From: Isoetes taiwanensis
Lineage: Eukaryota; Streptophyta; Lycopodiopsida; Isoetales; Isoetaceae
NCBI GenBank assembly: GCA_021234155.1
Contig: JAJEKV010000081.1
Coordinates: forward strand, 188,001 to 252,000
Direction of reading: 5' to 3'
Length of the DNA: 64,000 bases
A program made the translations under genes and the position numbers. The notes beneath the pieces are model-generated. The model did not search any database, was not told the origin of the DNA, and saw only the letters and a list, made by a program, of their open reading frames with translations. Below, piece by piece: positions 1-11,212 of the stretch (within the stretch, counting starts at the first letter, position 1; each line of letters starts with the position of its first letter).

Positions 1-49
1 CTGATTGATCTGTGATATTATAGCAACATTTCCAAGAATCATGCAGCAG

Positions 50-1302
50 AAAGCTCACGTAAATCTATCAAGCTCAAATCTAGAACAAGAAGGGTAAGAT
101 TGAGGCATAATCCTTTGAAACGCTTGGCGGCAATACTCTGGAAAAAATTGAAAGATACAAACGGTTTTCCTTGCAGCTTATTACATGTTTGTCCTTTGCC
201 CAAATGATTGAATCCTTATTCTGTTTACTCGATAAAGGGGATTGTTGCTAACTCTGTCGCTTTGTACCAATTCAGATAGCCAAAGAAATTAAAGATGAGA
301 TTGGAGTAAGAATTGTGAGCCTTCTCTGTTTTTTTTTGTTCCCAGTTTTATTGTAGTAACGTTATTTTGCCTTCAGGACGAGAGTGATACTTCTATGCGA
401 AGAATTTATGATGTGGTGAATGTTTTTGAGGCCGTAGGTATGCGTCTGTTTATAGATTGCTGATTTGGAGGCATTGTTGCTTTATTCATTTTCTTACTTG
501 CAAATCTAGGTCTGATTGTCCGATTCGCTAAACCGGCTAATAACAGAAAATTATGGTGCGAGAACATGAAAAAGAAGATGAATCTTGCACCCAAGAGACC
601 AAGAGGAGCTCAGATTATGTTAGTTTCATCGATTTTTTTTTAAAGAATTGCGCATTCTTTTATCTATCAACCGATCTTTTCCGCTTCTAAATGTCTGGTG
701 GTATGTGTGTGGATGACCAGCTTGGTTAAAGAATCATATCAAGGAGTTGATCCTTCTAATCTCTTACTTCAGGTGTAAATTTTTATCTACGGATCTTCAT
801 TACTGGAAAAAAATACTAAATTATCTCTGAAAATGGTGTCGCAGGAGGAAAGATGTTATTGCATGCAAAGACTAGAAGAAAAAACAGGGAGTTTTGTGCC
901 CTTTCTGAGCAGGTATATTTTCAACGCTTTCTTGAGAAGAACAAATTAATATCATTTGTTCTAACATGAGATTTATAGCTTGCATCGCAATTTGCCCTGA
1001 TAAAGCACAATCAGAAGAATGCCCAAAGTAAGGACAATCGGACTGCCGGATTTACCCTTCAGAACCATCTGCTTAAGCAGCTCCATTTTCCCTTTACTTT
1101 CTTGACTACTAATTCCAACACGTAAGTATTAGTTTAACATCTAGCAGCATTTGGTGCACCCATTTCAATCCATGCATTCTTCACTCTGACTTGGATTTGC
1201 AATAATTTTGCGCAGAAACATAGAAATTTCTATGAACGAGGAACCAACTGATATTGTTCATTTCAGTTGGACCAAGAATACCAACTTTACAATCATATCC
1301 AG
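50..1302 (+). CDS. DP/E2F-family transcription factor, partial, intron-split (possibly a decaying copy)
   Basis: DP and E2F proteins pair to bind cell-cycle promoters in the nucleus. Exons I can support: 276-305 (IAKEIKDEIG), 377-437 and 510-618 (winged-helix signature RRIYDVVNVFEAVGLI), 845-912, 979-1121 and 1216-1302, most flanked by AG acceptors and GTATGC, GTATAT, GTAAGT or GTAATA donors. A possible small exon lies at 50-107. The C-terminal part reads LHFPFTFLTTNSNTNIEIS then DIVHFSW, which resembles the DP dimerization region (L-PF, T, IS, HF pattern); the helix signature is closer to E2F. Exons join in frame at 437/510, 912/979 and 1121/1216. The donor after 618 is unclear and I cannot see the start, stop or 3' end. 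It may be a divergent functional gene or a pseudogene. The family call is fairly firm; DP versus E2F is not. Confidence 0.66.
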
Positions 1303-2145
1303 GTAATAGAAATGCTTATCCTGACGAGAAAAGAGGAATAGCGTCACAAGATTAGTACTGCCCAAATGGCACATGTAGGATACTCACATAACCACATTTG
1401 CCAAGGGAATGGCGATTCTTTTATCCCAACAATACATTCTGCCAATGGGAATGGCATGTGTCTCTATCTTTGAAATAAAGTAAGGAAGCATTGCCATATA
1501 CGTATGCTCTTTGATGTTCTCTCTATCTTTGAAATAAAGTAAATGAAGCATTTCCATATACTTATGGTCTTTAATGGTGGCCTTTAATTCCCTTTTTTGT
1601 TCGTGTGTGTAACCTCGTCCACAATATTAAATCTATGCGAAAAGCATGCAAAAGGAGAAGAAAGACAGAAGAAGTAAATTGTAATCCCAAAAAGCAAGAG
1701 TATGGGGTTGACCATTGGCTGTGCATTCAATTAACAATCTTCAAATACAATATGGTATTTGGGTCACTATTGTTTGCCTTGGGTTAATTTACGTCAGACT
1801 GCCATGGCGGAACAATTAATTCTTGAGAATGGTAGTTGAGTCTACCATTCGCATCTCAGGACATTTCTAGCAGGTTAATCCTCATTTCTTGCCATCCTTT
1901 GTTTCTTGCGGTCAACAATCCTCATTCTTGGTAGAGCCAAGCCTCGATCGACCCTAGAGCAAGCCCGAATCGACCACTGTTAAGACCAAGGGCCGATTTG
2001 AATCAGGTGGCTTGAATCCATAGATCATAGATTTTTGACTGTAAAATGATTGTGGCTTCTTTATCTGTTTCGGACCAAGAGCGGGGCCCTGCGAGGAGGA
2101 AGCCAGCCATAGCTTGAATTATAGCTTCTTCACCTCGTAAAATGG
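1303..2145. other. Anonymous sequence with a small direct duplication
   Basis: No gene is recognisable. A ~57-bp tandem duplication sits at 1461-1516 and 1519-1576; both copies contain TCTATCTTTGAAATAAAGTA. It may hold the 3' end of the upstream DP-like gene, but I see no further coding similarity. Confidence 0.5.
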
Positions 2146-2185
2146 CTAGTATTGCATGAAGTTAAGCAAGAAAAGAGGAGCCCGC

Positions 2186-3785
2186 GGATGTGTGGTGAGT
2201 TGGTATAGGCCTAGTAATGCCAAAATAAATGTGCATTTGGTCGGGGGTTCAAACCCGGCGATGTATGTTAGCTTTGGGAGTTGGTTCTTGGGGTTATCAC
2301 GGCCATGATCCCCGGCGTGGTAGAACTTGTGTCTATCACGTGTCCTCCACTTTGTGCGCCATATGGCGGCAGGATAAGCTCCACAATGAGTATGCACCCG
2401 GAAAAATTGGCTTCCATGTACACGGCCGGTGGTATCTTTGGTTGTTGCCTAAAAATCCACGACTTCTGGGGATTCTATCCCGCCTTTACAAAGTGTGCAT
2501 GTATGGCTAAAGTTTTGCCCAACGGATGTGTGGTGAGTTGGTATAGGCCTAGTAATGCCAAAATAAATGTGCACTTGGTCGGGGGTTCAAATTTTGGCGA
2601 TGTATGTTTAGCTTTGGGAGTTGGTTCTTGGGGTTATACGACCATGATCCAGGCGTGGTAGAACTTGTGTCTATATCGTGTCCACTTTGTGCGCCATATG
2701 GCGCCAGGATAAGCTCCACAATAATGAGTATGCACCGGTTCCATGTAAACCGGGCCGTATCCGGGTTGTTGCCTAAAAATTCCTCGACTTCACGGTGGGA
2801 TTCTATCCACGCCTACAAAGTGTGCATGTATGGCTAAAGTATTGCCCAACGGATGTGGTGAGTTAGTAATGCCAAAATAAATGTGCGCTTGGTGTGGGTT
2901 CAAACCGGCGGTGTATGTTTAGCTTTGGGAGTTGGTTCGGGGTTATCGGCCATGATCCCCGACGTGGTAGAACTTGTGCCTATCGTGTCCTCCACTTTAT
3001 ACGCCATATGGCGGCGAGGATAAGCTCCACAATAATTGTGTGGTATGCACCGGTAAAATTGGCTTCCATGTACGGGCTGGTATCTTTGGTTGTTGCCTAA
3101 AATTTCCCCACTTCCCGAGGCGGGATTCTATCCCGCCTACAAAGTGTGCATGTATGGCTAAAAGTTTTGCCCAATGGATGTGGTGAGTTGGTATAGGCCT
3201 AGTAATGCCAAAAATAAATGTGCACTTGGTCGGGGTTCAATCCTGGCAGTGTATGTTTAGCTTGGGTGTTGATTCTTTGGGGTTATACGATGATGATCCC
3301 CGACGTGGTAGAACTTGTGCCTATACGTGTCCTCCACTTTGCGCCATAAGGCAGCAGGATAAGCTCCACAATAATTTGTGAGTATCGCTAGTAAAATTGG
3401 CTTCCATGTACTTGGGGGGCTGGTATCTTTGGTTGTTGTCTAAAAATTTTCCCACTTCGAGGGGGGATTCTATCCCCGCCTACAAAGTATGCATGTATGG
3501 CTAAAGTTTTGCCCAACGGATGTGGTGAGTTGGTATAGGCCTAGTAATGCCAAAATAAATGTGCACTTTGTCGGGGTTCAATCGGCCGGTGTATGTTTAG
3601 CTTTGGGTGTTGGTTCTTGGGGTTATCTGATGATGATCTGACGTGGTAGAACTTTGCTTATCGTGTCCTCCATTTAATGCGCCATAAAGGCGCGGGATAA
3701 GCTCCACAATAATTGTGTGTGAGTATGCGCTAGTAAAAATTGGCTTCCATGTACACTGGGGCTGGTATACTGGTTGTTGTCTATT
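2186..3785 (+). repeat. Five tandem ~330-bp units with a tRNA-like head (SINE-like array)
   Basis: Units start near 2186, 2524, 2851, 3176 and 3518, each with GGATGTG(TG)GTGAG; the first four are about 338, 327, 325 and 342 bp and the last is truncated. Each head has a GTGGTGAGTTGGTATAGG-like stretch resembling a tRNA/pol III A box. About 45 bp later comes a B-box-like GGTTCAAACCC, decayed to GGTTCAATCC in later units. Short ORFs through the array are shifted and stop-laden, so this is not coding. A tRNA-derived SINE amplified in tandem is my inference. The tandem repeat itself is directly visible. Confidence 0.8.
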
Positions 3786-4130
3786 GGCATTACAAAGTCA
3801 GGGATTGAATAGGCTTTGCGTCTTCAATAGATGTCTCTACCTTTTAGAAAAGGTTTGCTGCCTGCCTCACTGGATTTTTGTTTGCAGGTAAGATCTGGTG
3901 GAGTTTTGCAAGCCACAGTTTAATCTCCTTTCATGAAAAGGATGCAAACGAAAATCTTAGCTACAGACAAAACCACAGACAAAGCCTCAAGATCTTTAAC
4001 CGAGGAACCAGGCCGATCTTTAACCTAGAAACCAGGTCGAAAGGGCAGAAGATGGGCGAGAGCAGAAGACGCTCTGCCGTAGCTAGGATCTCTCACACCA
4101 ACACCATAGCCACCACAATCGTCGAAATCG
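3786..4130. other. Anonymous sequence
   Basis: No recognised gene. An open frame crosses this stretch and the hairpin at 4133-4236, but it has no family resemblance I can name. Confidence 0.4.
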
Positions 4131-4132
4131 CT

Positions 4133-4236
4133 CCAAGGTGTTTGTTCAGACATTCTGGCATGGCCGGTTCGCTCCCGGCTAACGCCGGTCGCGGGACCCC
4201 ACCGGTCCATGCCAGAATGTCCTCACAAACACCTTG
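4133..4236. repeat. 104-bp imperfect hairpin (inverted repeat, possible tiny MITE)
   Basis: An arm at 4133-4163 (AAGGTGTTTG then ACATTCTGGCATGG) is matched by its reverse complement at 4206-4236. A four-base mismatch patch lies in the middle, and a GC-rich ~42-bp loop contains CCGGTCGCGGGACC. It could be a foldback mini-transposon or a small-RNA precursor; no TSD is evident. Confidence 0.65.
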
Positions 4237-4426
4237 AAGCTATACATTCAATCTTTGGTGAATTTATCAAAATTTACATTGAAGACTTGAAGATTTATGA
4301 ATAGATAGACTGCATTTACCATTGGATTGGAATCAGTAAAAAACAAATGCACACAATTGTACTATAACCTGCACTAAAAATAGGTAAATGATTTTGGACA
4401 AGGAGGTATGGAATGTATATTATCCT

Positions 4427-5129
4427 TAACGCCCTGGTTCTCAGGTTTACAGGTTCAGATTTAATCTGGACCGTTGGTTTGACAGCTGTTACCAGCTAAT
4501 AACATGCCTGCGGTTGAAAAATTACAGAGATCTTCTATAACAGCCTAGGATAATCGGTGGACAATGCCATAACACCCTAGGGATTTCCACTGGCTTCTCT
4601 ATAGCTGTTTCTGCAGATTACAAACCCGTTTCAGAGACTCTGCACCCTGTTTTCAAAGATTTCTAGACCCTGTTACAGAGATGTTGATTTTGCTTCGCTG
4701 AAACTTTGCCGGAATAGGTTTCATTTCACTTTATTGAGTGCTTCTCTGAGAATGGAGTTTCGCATACCAACGGGCTCTAAAACTCTGATTTTGCTTCGCT
4801 GAAATAGAGCCAAGAAAACTCTGCCATAGCCACCTCCTGCCACGAAAAACAATACCCTGCTTCCATTTCGGCGCCCTGCTTCCATTCCGGCGAAGAAAAA
4901 CTCCTCTCTGCTTGCATTTCGAGCCCTGCCAAGAAAAACTCTGCCTTGCTCCCAGTCCCGTGCCCTGCTTCTATTCCGGTGCCCTGCTTTTCATCTTTGG
5001 CGATGCCTTCTCAGGTCTCTCTGTGCAAACCCTCGAACCAGGGCGTTGCGCGCACACCCTCGCCATTTTGGCCATGGCCACATGGCCCTCAAATTTTTTT
5101 CTCAATAACGCCCTCAGGCCAGGGCGTTA
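4427..5129. mobile_element. Small element with 11-bp terminal inverted repeats
   Basis: TAACGCCCTGG at 4427-4437 is mirrored by CCAGGGCGTTA at 5119-5129. The right end is itself a palindrome (TAACGCCCT at 5106-5114 against AGGGCGTTA at 5121-5129), and a third inverted motif, CCAGGGCGTT, lies near 5037. No transposase is encoded and no clear target-site duplication is visible, so the superfamily is unknown. The interior has several direct copies of CTGCTTCCATTTCGG-like and ACTCTG-like phrases. Confidence 0.5.
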
Positions 5130-5756
5130 TCTACACCATAACAAAGCAACAGCCACCTGATAAAGTGCTTAATTTTATATTGACTTTATAACTTTCTGTA
5201 TTGAGGGTTTGAATGCAATTTCATAGTGTATATTGTTCATATCCTTACTCAGCATCAAAGTATCATATTCTATGTAATCAATGGATACACTGCTTAGTTC
5301 TGCAATATGCTGCTCAAATTTCTATTGGCAATATTTGCATGTGCAGTACTTCTTGAAATCTAAATCAATTTGACTTCAGATGACAAATTTAAGCTAAAGT
5401 ACATTACCTTAATATTTATATGCCTTCACAGCTTCTATGAGTCAAGACAGTGGATCCAATATTGGTTGGAGACCATAGTGAAGGCCTTCAAAGTCATATG
5501 CCTTTACAGTTTCCTTGAGTCAAGATAGTGGATCCAATATTTGTTGTATAAACTGCCCTCTGTGGGAAATGCATTTATTACACGTACATTTGATGCAAAT
5601 GAACTATCCTTAAAGGTCACAATACATATAAAAGAGAGAACTTGATTGGTCTTGCTTTTGCATGCTAGCGATGGCCGTCGTGTTGAACATGCCAGACGTA
5701 CTTGAGATAGCTCAACATGGGCAGTGTTTACAATGTCTACACTTGCCTTCACCATT
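5130..5756. other. Anonymous sequence with an 80-bp direct duplication
   Basis: The segment near 5418-5470 (ATGCCTTCACAGCTTC then CAGTGGATCCAATATT) is repeated near 5498-5550. No gene is recognised. Confidence 0.5.
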
Positions 5757-6402
5757 TGAAGTGTCTTCAACCCAGAACAGCAGATAGGACAGCAGATGTA
5801 TCAGGATATTATACTAGGAAAAGCCAGGAAGATATCCTAGCAAGATTCAGAATGGGAAGCCATGACCTAAGAATTGAAAAGGACAGATGGCGGAGAATAG
5901 AGGAAGATGATCGGATATGCAGAATCTGTGACAGAGGGGAAGTGGAAGACAAAAATCATACGCTAAATGAGTGTCTAATATATGAAGACATCAGGAACAA
6001 GTACAGAAACGTAAGATGGGGTCAGCCTGTATACACCATGATGGCAAGGACAGAAACAATGAGGGATCTGGCAGACGCAATACGGGAAATGACGGCAAGA
6101 CACTGGGAAGTACATAAAGAAAAAGGGCTTTTGTTATGAACCGCCAGAGAGGCGCACCATACCTGCCCAGAAATGCTCAACTCAAAGCTGATTGATAACG
6201 ACGCACCTGTGCACGGCCTTGAAGCCGATCCAAAGCGGGGTGCCGGTATTAAGGAAAAAGTGAAGCCTTCAAAAAAGGCTACAATAGAAACCAGCATGAT
6301 GTGCTAGTAGCACCCATCAGGGAGCTCGCTCATGTTACATAAGTCCACGGGCCTCAGGGCACAAGGGACAATAATGTATTCTATTCTATTCTATTCTATT
6401 CT
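5757..6402 (+). mobile_element. 5'-truncated LINE (non-LTR retrotransposon), 3' end with pentanucleotide tail
   Basis: An open frame to 6139 encodes the extreme C-terminus of a LINE polyprotein. It contains RFRMGSHDLRIEKDRW followed by a CxxC-H-C knuckle, CRICDRGEVEDKNHTLNEC. The same peptide occurs in the minus-strand LINE at 43571-46560, so they are one family. The 3' UTR (GTGCTAGTAGCACCC, GGGAGCTCG, ATAAGTCCACGGGCC) is also shared by the two. The copy ends in about five repeats of TATTC at 6375-6402. 5' truncation is normal for LINE insertion by target-primed reverse transcription. It joins directly onto the foldback element that follows. Confidence 0.85.
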
Positions 6403-8333
6403 ATTATAATATAACACGACCATATAACAATACATAACATTGAACCATTACATCCAACACTTAAAAATTAAATTCCCCCTGAAAGCCCCTTTGGTTTGGG
6501 TGCATATTCACACAGAGGGTTTTTCGGACACTGAGAGCTGTCAGATGGGCATATTTGCCCTTTATTCCTTGATCTAGACCGTACATAGCAATCCTTATTT
6601 TTGGGGTACAAGTTTTTGTATACTGTATATTGAGGTTTGCAAAATACTATTAAGGTTTGAGGGAATGTACATAATGGTATTAATTTTGTACATGTCATTC
6701 ATCTCAGCAGAGTTTCTACAATGGTGGATAATGGGTAGTCGCACACATGCGAACTACCCACAAAAAAATAAAGGGAAAATCCAATTATATCATTTGGACC
6801 CCAACAAAATACAATGCTAATAGAGATTGGACTAGTGTACCTGCCGAAAGCTTATCATCGGGATTAAAAAACCCCGCCCTTCCAGGTTTTCGAGGAAAAA
6901 CCCTAGTGATAAGCCTTCGGCAAGGGGCTTAGACAAACGTAAGGCATAAAAATCGCTCCCAAAACCCACGAATGGAGAAGCCAAAAGCAGATCTTGGCTC
7001 GCTAACACATGCACGCACATCACCAATAAAAACAACAAGACAAAACAAACCTCCAAGTGGGGGCTGATTCTGTAGCGTGCCGCAGCGATAAAAATACAAA
7101 ACAAAAGAAGGGGAGGGTGGGTTCGGACGATGCACAAATTTCAAGATCGGGTCTGATGAAATGGCAATCAGTCGCGATGGAATTCTAGAATGGGGACTTC
7201 GCTGGCCCTAACAACCGCCGAATAGCCGTGCATCTGCCAGCGACGAACAGAGAAGAGCCGCGACGCGTCTAGTTCAGTTAGCCAGTAGACAGCCCTCCGC
7301 CGCCGAAAACCAAAGAGAAAGAGGCAGCCGGTATGTAATGGTGCCGCCCCTCTCCTCGCCAGCATCTTTATTCCCTTTGAATTGTTTCCTGCGTGGGAGG
7401 GCTTCACCGGCGTTTGGCCAATTTGGCCGCTTCTTTCATGCCGCCCTTTCCGCCCAGTCTTCGTCCTCCGCGGACTTCGCCTCGATCCTAGTTTGTTAAG
7501 GAAGTCCTTTGGCGGTTTGTTGGTTTTATATGAAGTCCCATTCTAGATCCCATCATCCGGTGAGACATCGGACGCCATTCTAGAATGGGATGAGCATGCA
7601 TGTTTTGCATGCATGCGGCTTAATTTATGCCCGCTCGGTGGGGAGTTCGCTATTTTTAGGGCGCCAAGCCGCCGACTTCGGCTCATCGGCACTTCTCTCG
7701 CCAGTGACTTTATTCTCTTTGAACCCACCCTCCCCTTCTTTGTTATTGTATTTTTATCGCAAGTGGCACGCTACAGAATCAGCCCCTCCACTCGGGAGGT
7801 TTGGTTTGTCTTGTTGTTTTGTTGGTGATGTGCGTGTACGTTAGCGAAGCCGCATCCGCTTCGGATTTTCCATTCGTGGGTTTTGGGGAGCCATTTTTAT
7901 GCCTTACGCTTGTTCAAGCCCTTTGTCAAGGCTGGGCTTATCACTAGGTTTTTCCTCTAAAACCCGAAAGGGCGAGGTTTTTAATCCCGGATGATAAGCT
8001 TTTACAGTACACCAGTCAGCCTCTATTAGCATTGTATTTTGTTGGGGTCCAAATGATATAATTGGATTTTCCCTTTATTTTTTATGGGTAGTTTGCATGT
8101 GTGCGGCTACCCACTATCCACCATTGTAGAAAATCTGCTGAGATGAATGAGAAGCAAGTCTAAATTTTTAGGGGCTCTAGCTGCCCTACGTAACCACCCG
8201 TGTGAATATGCACTCAAACCAAAGGGGGTTTCAGGGGGAATTTAATTTCTAAGTGTTGGATGTAATGGTTCAGTGTTATGTATTGTTATATTATCGTGTT
8301 ATATTAAAAAATTTCGAGCCCCTTCGAGGCCAA
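6403..8333. mobile_element. 1.9-kb foldback-like element with nested inverted repeats
   Basis: Outer arms: about 6412-6518 and 8195-8300 are reverse complements and include ATAACAATACATAACA and TTTGGTTTGGGTGCATATTC. Inner arms: 6696-7124 and 7721-8149 are reverse complements of 429 bp each, including AAAATCCAATTATATCATTT and GCATAAAAAT. An asymmetric left segment (6519-6695), a short right one (8150-8194) and a ~600-bp centre (7125-7720) are not repeated. The right end carries an AGCCCCTTCGAGGCC hairpin at about 8316 that recurs in four other copies of the outer-arm family here. No transposase is seen. Probably a non-autonomous TIR element with another palindromic element nested inside. Confidence 0.8.
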
Positions 8334-9042
8334 AAAGGATTCAGAACATTACAACAACACAAAACAATGATATCGACAACACATGGTGATAGTGGATGGT
8401 GAACCATTGGGAATTTTAATGATTCCATTAGATGAAAAAACTAGGAATAAAAGCAATACCTCCAAACTAGAACGCAGAAAGATGCAATTTATGCATGTAA
8501 TAGTAGAACAATAGCATACTTATGGCATGGGACTTGAACCCAATCATATCTTTCAAATAATTGCAGCCATATCTTTGCCAATATATGTGCTTGTAGTAGG
8601 AAATACCATGTGAATTGATATTTAGGTTGCGAAGATTCTCGTAATGTAATCAGTTCCATATATAAAATCCAAAGAGCTTTATTAGCAAGAGCAAGGCACA
8701 GTTCCATATTTAAAATCCAAAAAGCTTCATGTACAAGAGGTTGCACAATAACATTTGACCAATTTATAACACCACAGCACCTTAATCCTAGATGATGTAT
8801 GAAGGAGGATTCACATACATAAATTCACATATATAAAATAATAATGGAGAATTCTGTACTTATCTGGGTCTTGCCTCAAGGAGCCATTGCTGCTTCTTCC
8901 ATTCCTGCTTCTCTGTATAGATTTAGGGCAAGAGGTAACTGATTCTAAACTTAATGAAAGATTCTTAAACAGTTTCTGGATCTCACAAGCTTGTTGTAGA
9001 GGATTGCTTAGTCCCTACAAATTAGAGTAGAATATATGATAG
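8334..9042. other. Anonymous sequence
   Basis: AT-rich, with a short inexact repeat of ATATAAAATCCAAAGAGCTTT near 8657 and 8711. No gene or transposon domain is recognised. Confidence 0.5.
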
Positions 9043-9787
9043 TGTTACGAATGACCTGTTCTTCCTGCAAACTCATCAACTTATTAGAAAGTAAAGCACC
9101 ACAGGTACTCGATTTACCACCCAACTGGACCAACTAGAAGAGATGTCACCAAGTCAAGCTACTCCGCAAGACAAGCTCTCTCTAGCCACCAACCACTGGT
9201 GTTACATGAACTCCTTCTAATGATATGATCAAGCAAGGAACAAGAAAAGATACTAGAAGGTAAGGCTAGGCACATCAACAACATAGGAAGAAGCAGATCT
9301 AGTTGTGCAGTCAACTCAGACCCCTATGCACCTTTCTAGGCATAACTTTCAAATCGTAAGGAATCTATGGACAAGCAAGCCCAATCTGGAAACTAGACTT
9401 CAAGGGCTTTCCAAAACGGTAAGGATCGCCGATTTCTGAGTTGTGGTCGCGGAGATATCACATCTCAAAGTTGTCCTTTTATTTATAGGTAACAATACCG
9501 TTTTTTGCCTTTTTGCTTCTAAATAAAGGTCAAGGTTTATTTTTAGCTCTCTCTTTGATAATATCAAGGCTTAGACATACTAGATGGCTTTCTTACTTGA
9601 CCATATCAATAAATATTGTTCCATGCAACACCAGTGGTTGGTGGCTAGAGAGAGCTTGTCTTGCGGAGTAGCTTGACTTGGTGACATCTCTTCTAGTTGG
9701 TCCGGTTGGGTGGTAAATCGAGTACCTGTGGTGCTTTACTTTCTAATAAGTTGATGAGTTTGCAGGAAGAACAGGTCATTCGTAACA
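9043..9787 (+). mobile_element. LTR (about 745 bp) of a retrotransposon, with 166-bp inverted-repeat ends
   Basis: Starts TGTTACGAATGACC and ends GGTCATTCGTAACA, the usual TG...CA form. The right boundary is fixed by a primer-binding site two bases downstream. Unusually, the inverted match is not a few bases but about 166 bp (9043-9208 against 9622-9787), with only one or two mismatches outside the inner edge. The ~410-bp centre is unrelated. Either this is an LTR with very long terminal inverted repeats, or two LTR ends were fused head to head. No second LTR is seen in the window. Confidence 0.72.
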
Positions 9788-9789
9788 AT

Positions 9790-9801
9790 TGGTATCAGAG
9801 C
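9790..9801 (+). promoter_or_regulatory. Primer-binding site for initiator Met-tRNA
   Basis: TGGTATCAGAGC is the standard plant retrotransposon primer-binding site, complementary to the 3' end of initiator Met-tRNA. It lies two bases after the LTR's terminal CA, which sets orientation (plus) and marks 9787 as the LTR end. Confidence 0.9.
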
Positions 9802-10086
9802 AGACCCAGAAGCCTTGCTATAATATGTTCGAATCAATCAGAGGTAAGCAGGTCCGATTGGAGCAGAGCACCCAAAGATCAAGATGCTGCTGCCGCCGAA
9901 TTCAGGAGCAAGTTCAATCAGGCTGCCGGATTTGCTTGCAGAAGCCGGATACCAGGACTGAGATTCCGCTCACTGCCCTCCCGGAATTGGCCGTCGTTCC
10001 CTGTTATAGCCCTGATCGGGCCTTTTGCTGGCAAAAAGGTTGTTGCCATGCTATTTTCATCTCCTCCTGTTCCGTCCATTTTTTAA
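9802..10086 (+). pseudogene. Retrotransposon leader and possible start of gag
   Basis: Two overlapping frames run from the primer site to about 10086. One starts MFESIRGKQVRLEQSTQ, a basic, glutamine-rich start that could be the beginning of Gag but carries no diagnostic motif. No protease, integrase or reverse transcriptase follows, so the element was cut off here. Confidence 0.4.
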
Positions 10087-10931
10087 GGTAAGTCTATTTC
10101 GATCCACCCCTTTTATTACAGAAATAGTTAACCCAAAACCTGCGTGAACACATTTCCCCTATTTTCCTTATCTCTTAAAAAATATCCCCCTCTAATGGGG
10201 TGTTGAATAAAACAATGGTTACAAGGGCAAGATACCATGGAATATGGGGCAAGATATTGATAGCCTGCAAAATCATTCACCTTTTGAGATCCAGTAAAAA
10301 GGAGCTTCAGATTATTGTTAGCCATTTTCAAGTTGATCCGTTTTTTACTCTTTATCATCATCATCTGCCTGTTTGAGTATTGTGTGCTACAGTTTGCTCA
10401 TGACTAAATGGGTAATCTGGGTATGTCTAGATTCCTAATAGATCAAGAAACACTTAAATATATAGTTGTATATGCATGTGCTCCAGAACAAAACGACTTC
10501 TTCAAAAAACTGCCACCAGTGCATTACATATGTCAATTTGCTCATGATCAACATGAACACAAGAAATGCCCATGACCAGAAATCGAAGGCATGATTGACA
10601 ACATTGCTAAAAGCACACAAGCAATCTAGGATAATCCATGTTTACTTATTGGACGTTTTTTATGATGGAAGAGCCATTTGAAATGCAAGCATTAAATCAA
10701 TTCAAAACGACTAGCAAAACAATCCTTGCAAGTACTAGTGGGTGTCTGCTGCCGCTTCAAGAAAAATAATAGCATTTATCCAACTCATATCACATGGGTC
10801 TCCATGCACTGCCGTCCTTGTGGAAGGGATTGATCCCTTCCTCATAGCCGCTCCACGCTTTGCAGTCCTAGAAGAAACCGATGCTCGCCCATAACCGCTG
10901 CTTGCCATAGTCCTCTGCTCCACGAAGCTAT
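10087..10931. other. Anonymous sequence
   Basis: No domain similarity in either strand. Short open frames here lack family features and are not called as genes. Confidence 0.45.
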
Positions 10932-11212
10932 TTCTGAAACCCTAGTGCATATACCCCTTTTTTTAATAAAAAAAAGAGGGCTTTCATTGTAAACCCTTTG
11001 ATCTCTTTCAATAAAAAAAGAGGGCTTCGCAAGCCCTTTGATCTTGACCATTAGGTAAGAAGGATAAGAAAAATTGCACAAACTGCATGCAAAAACTTGG
11101 TGCACTCTAGATGTACCAATTAGTACACCTCATATAATACGGCCATCAAATCATATAAAAACCATAAAAAAATGCATGGCCTCTGTTATTGTGCTACATA
11201 TTGCTCTTTTTA
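10932..11212 (-). repeat. Dispersed repeat family X, short form
   Basis: The minus-strand reading runs from a TATGTAGCACAATAACAG-like start at the right edge through a TAGTACA / TCTAGAGTGCACC segment to AAGGGCTT and AGCCCTCTTTTTT phrases. The same order recurs at 34016-34213 (minus) and 55195-55475 (plus), and its first ~130 bp start the longer copies at 13990 and 42688. A non-autonomous transposon is likely, but I cannot assign a superfamily. Confidence 0.7.

Noticed and set aside
4427-5129. PIF/Harbinger-type element with TTA target sites
   Set aside because: TTA/TAA bases overlap the TIR itself, so the target-site duplication cannot be separated from the terminus, and no transposase is present.
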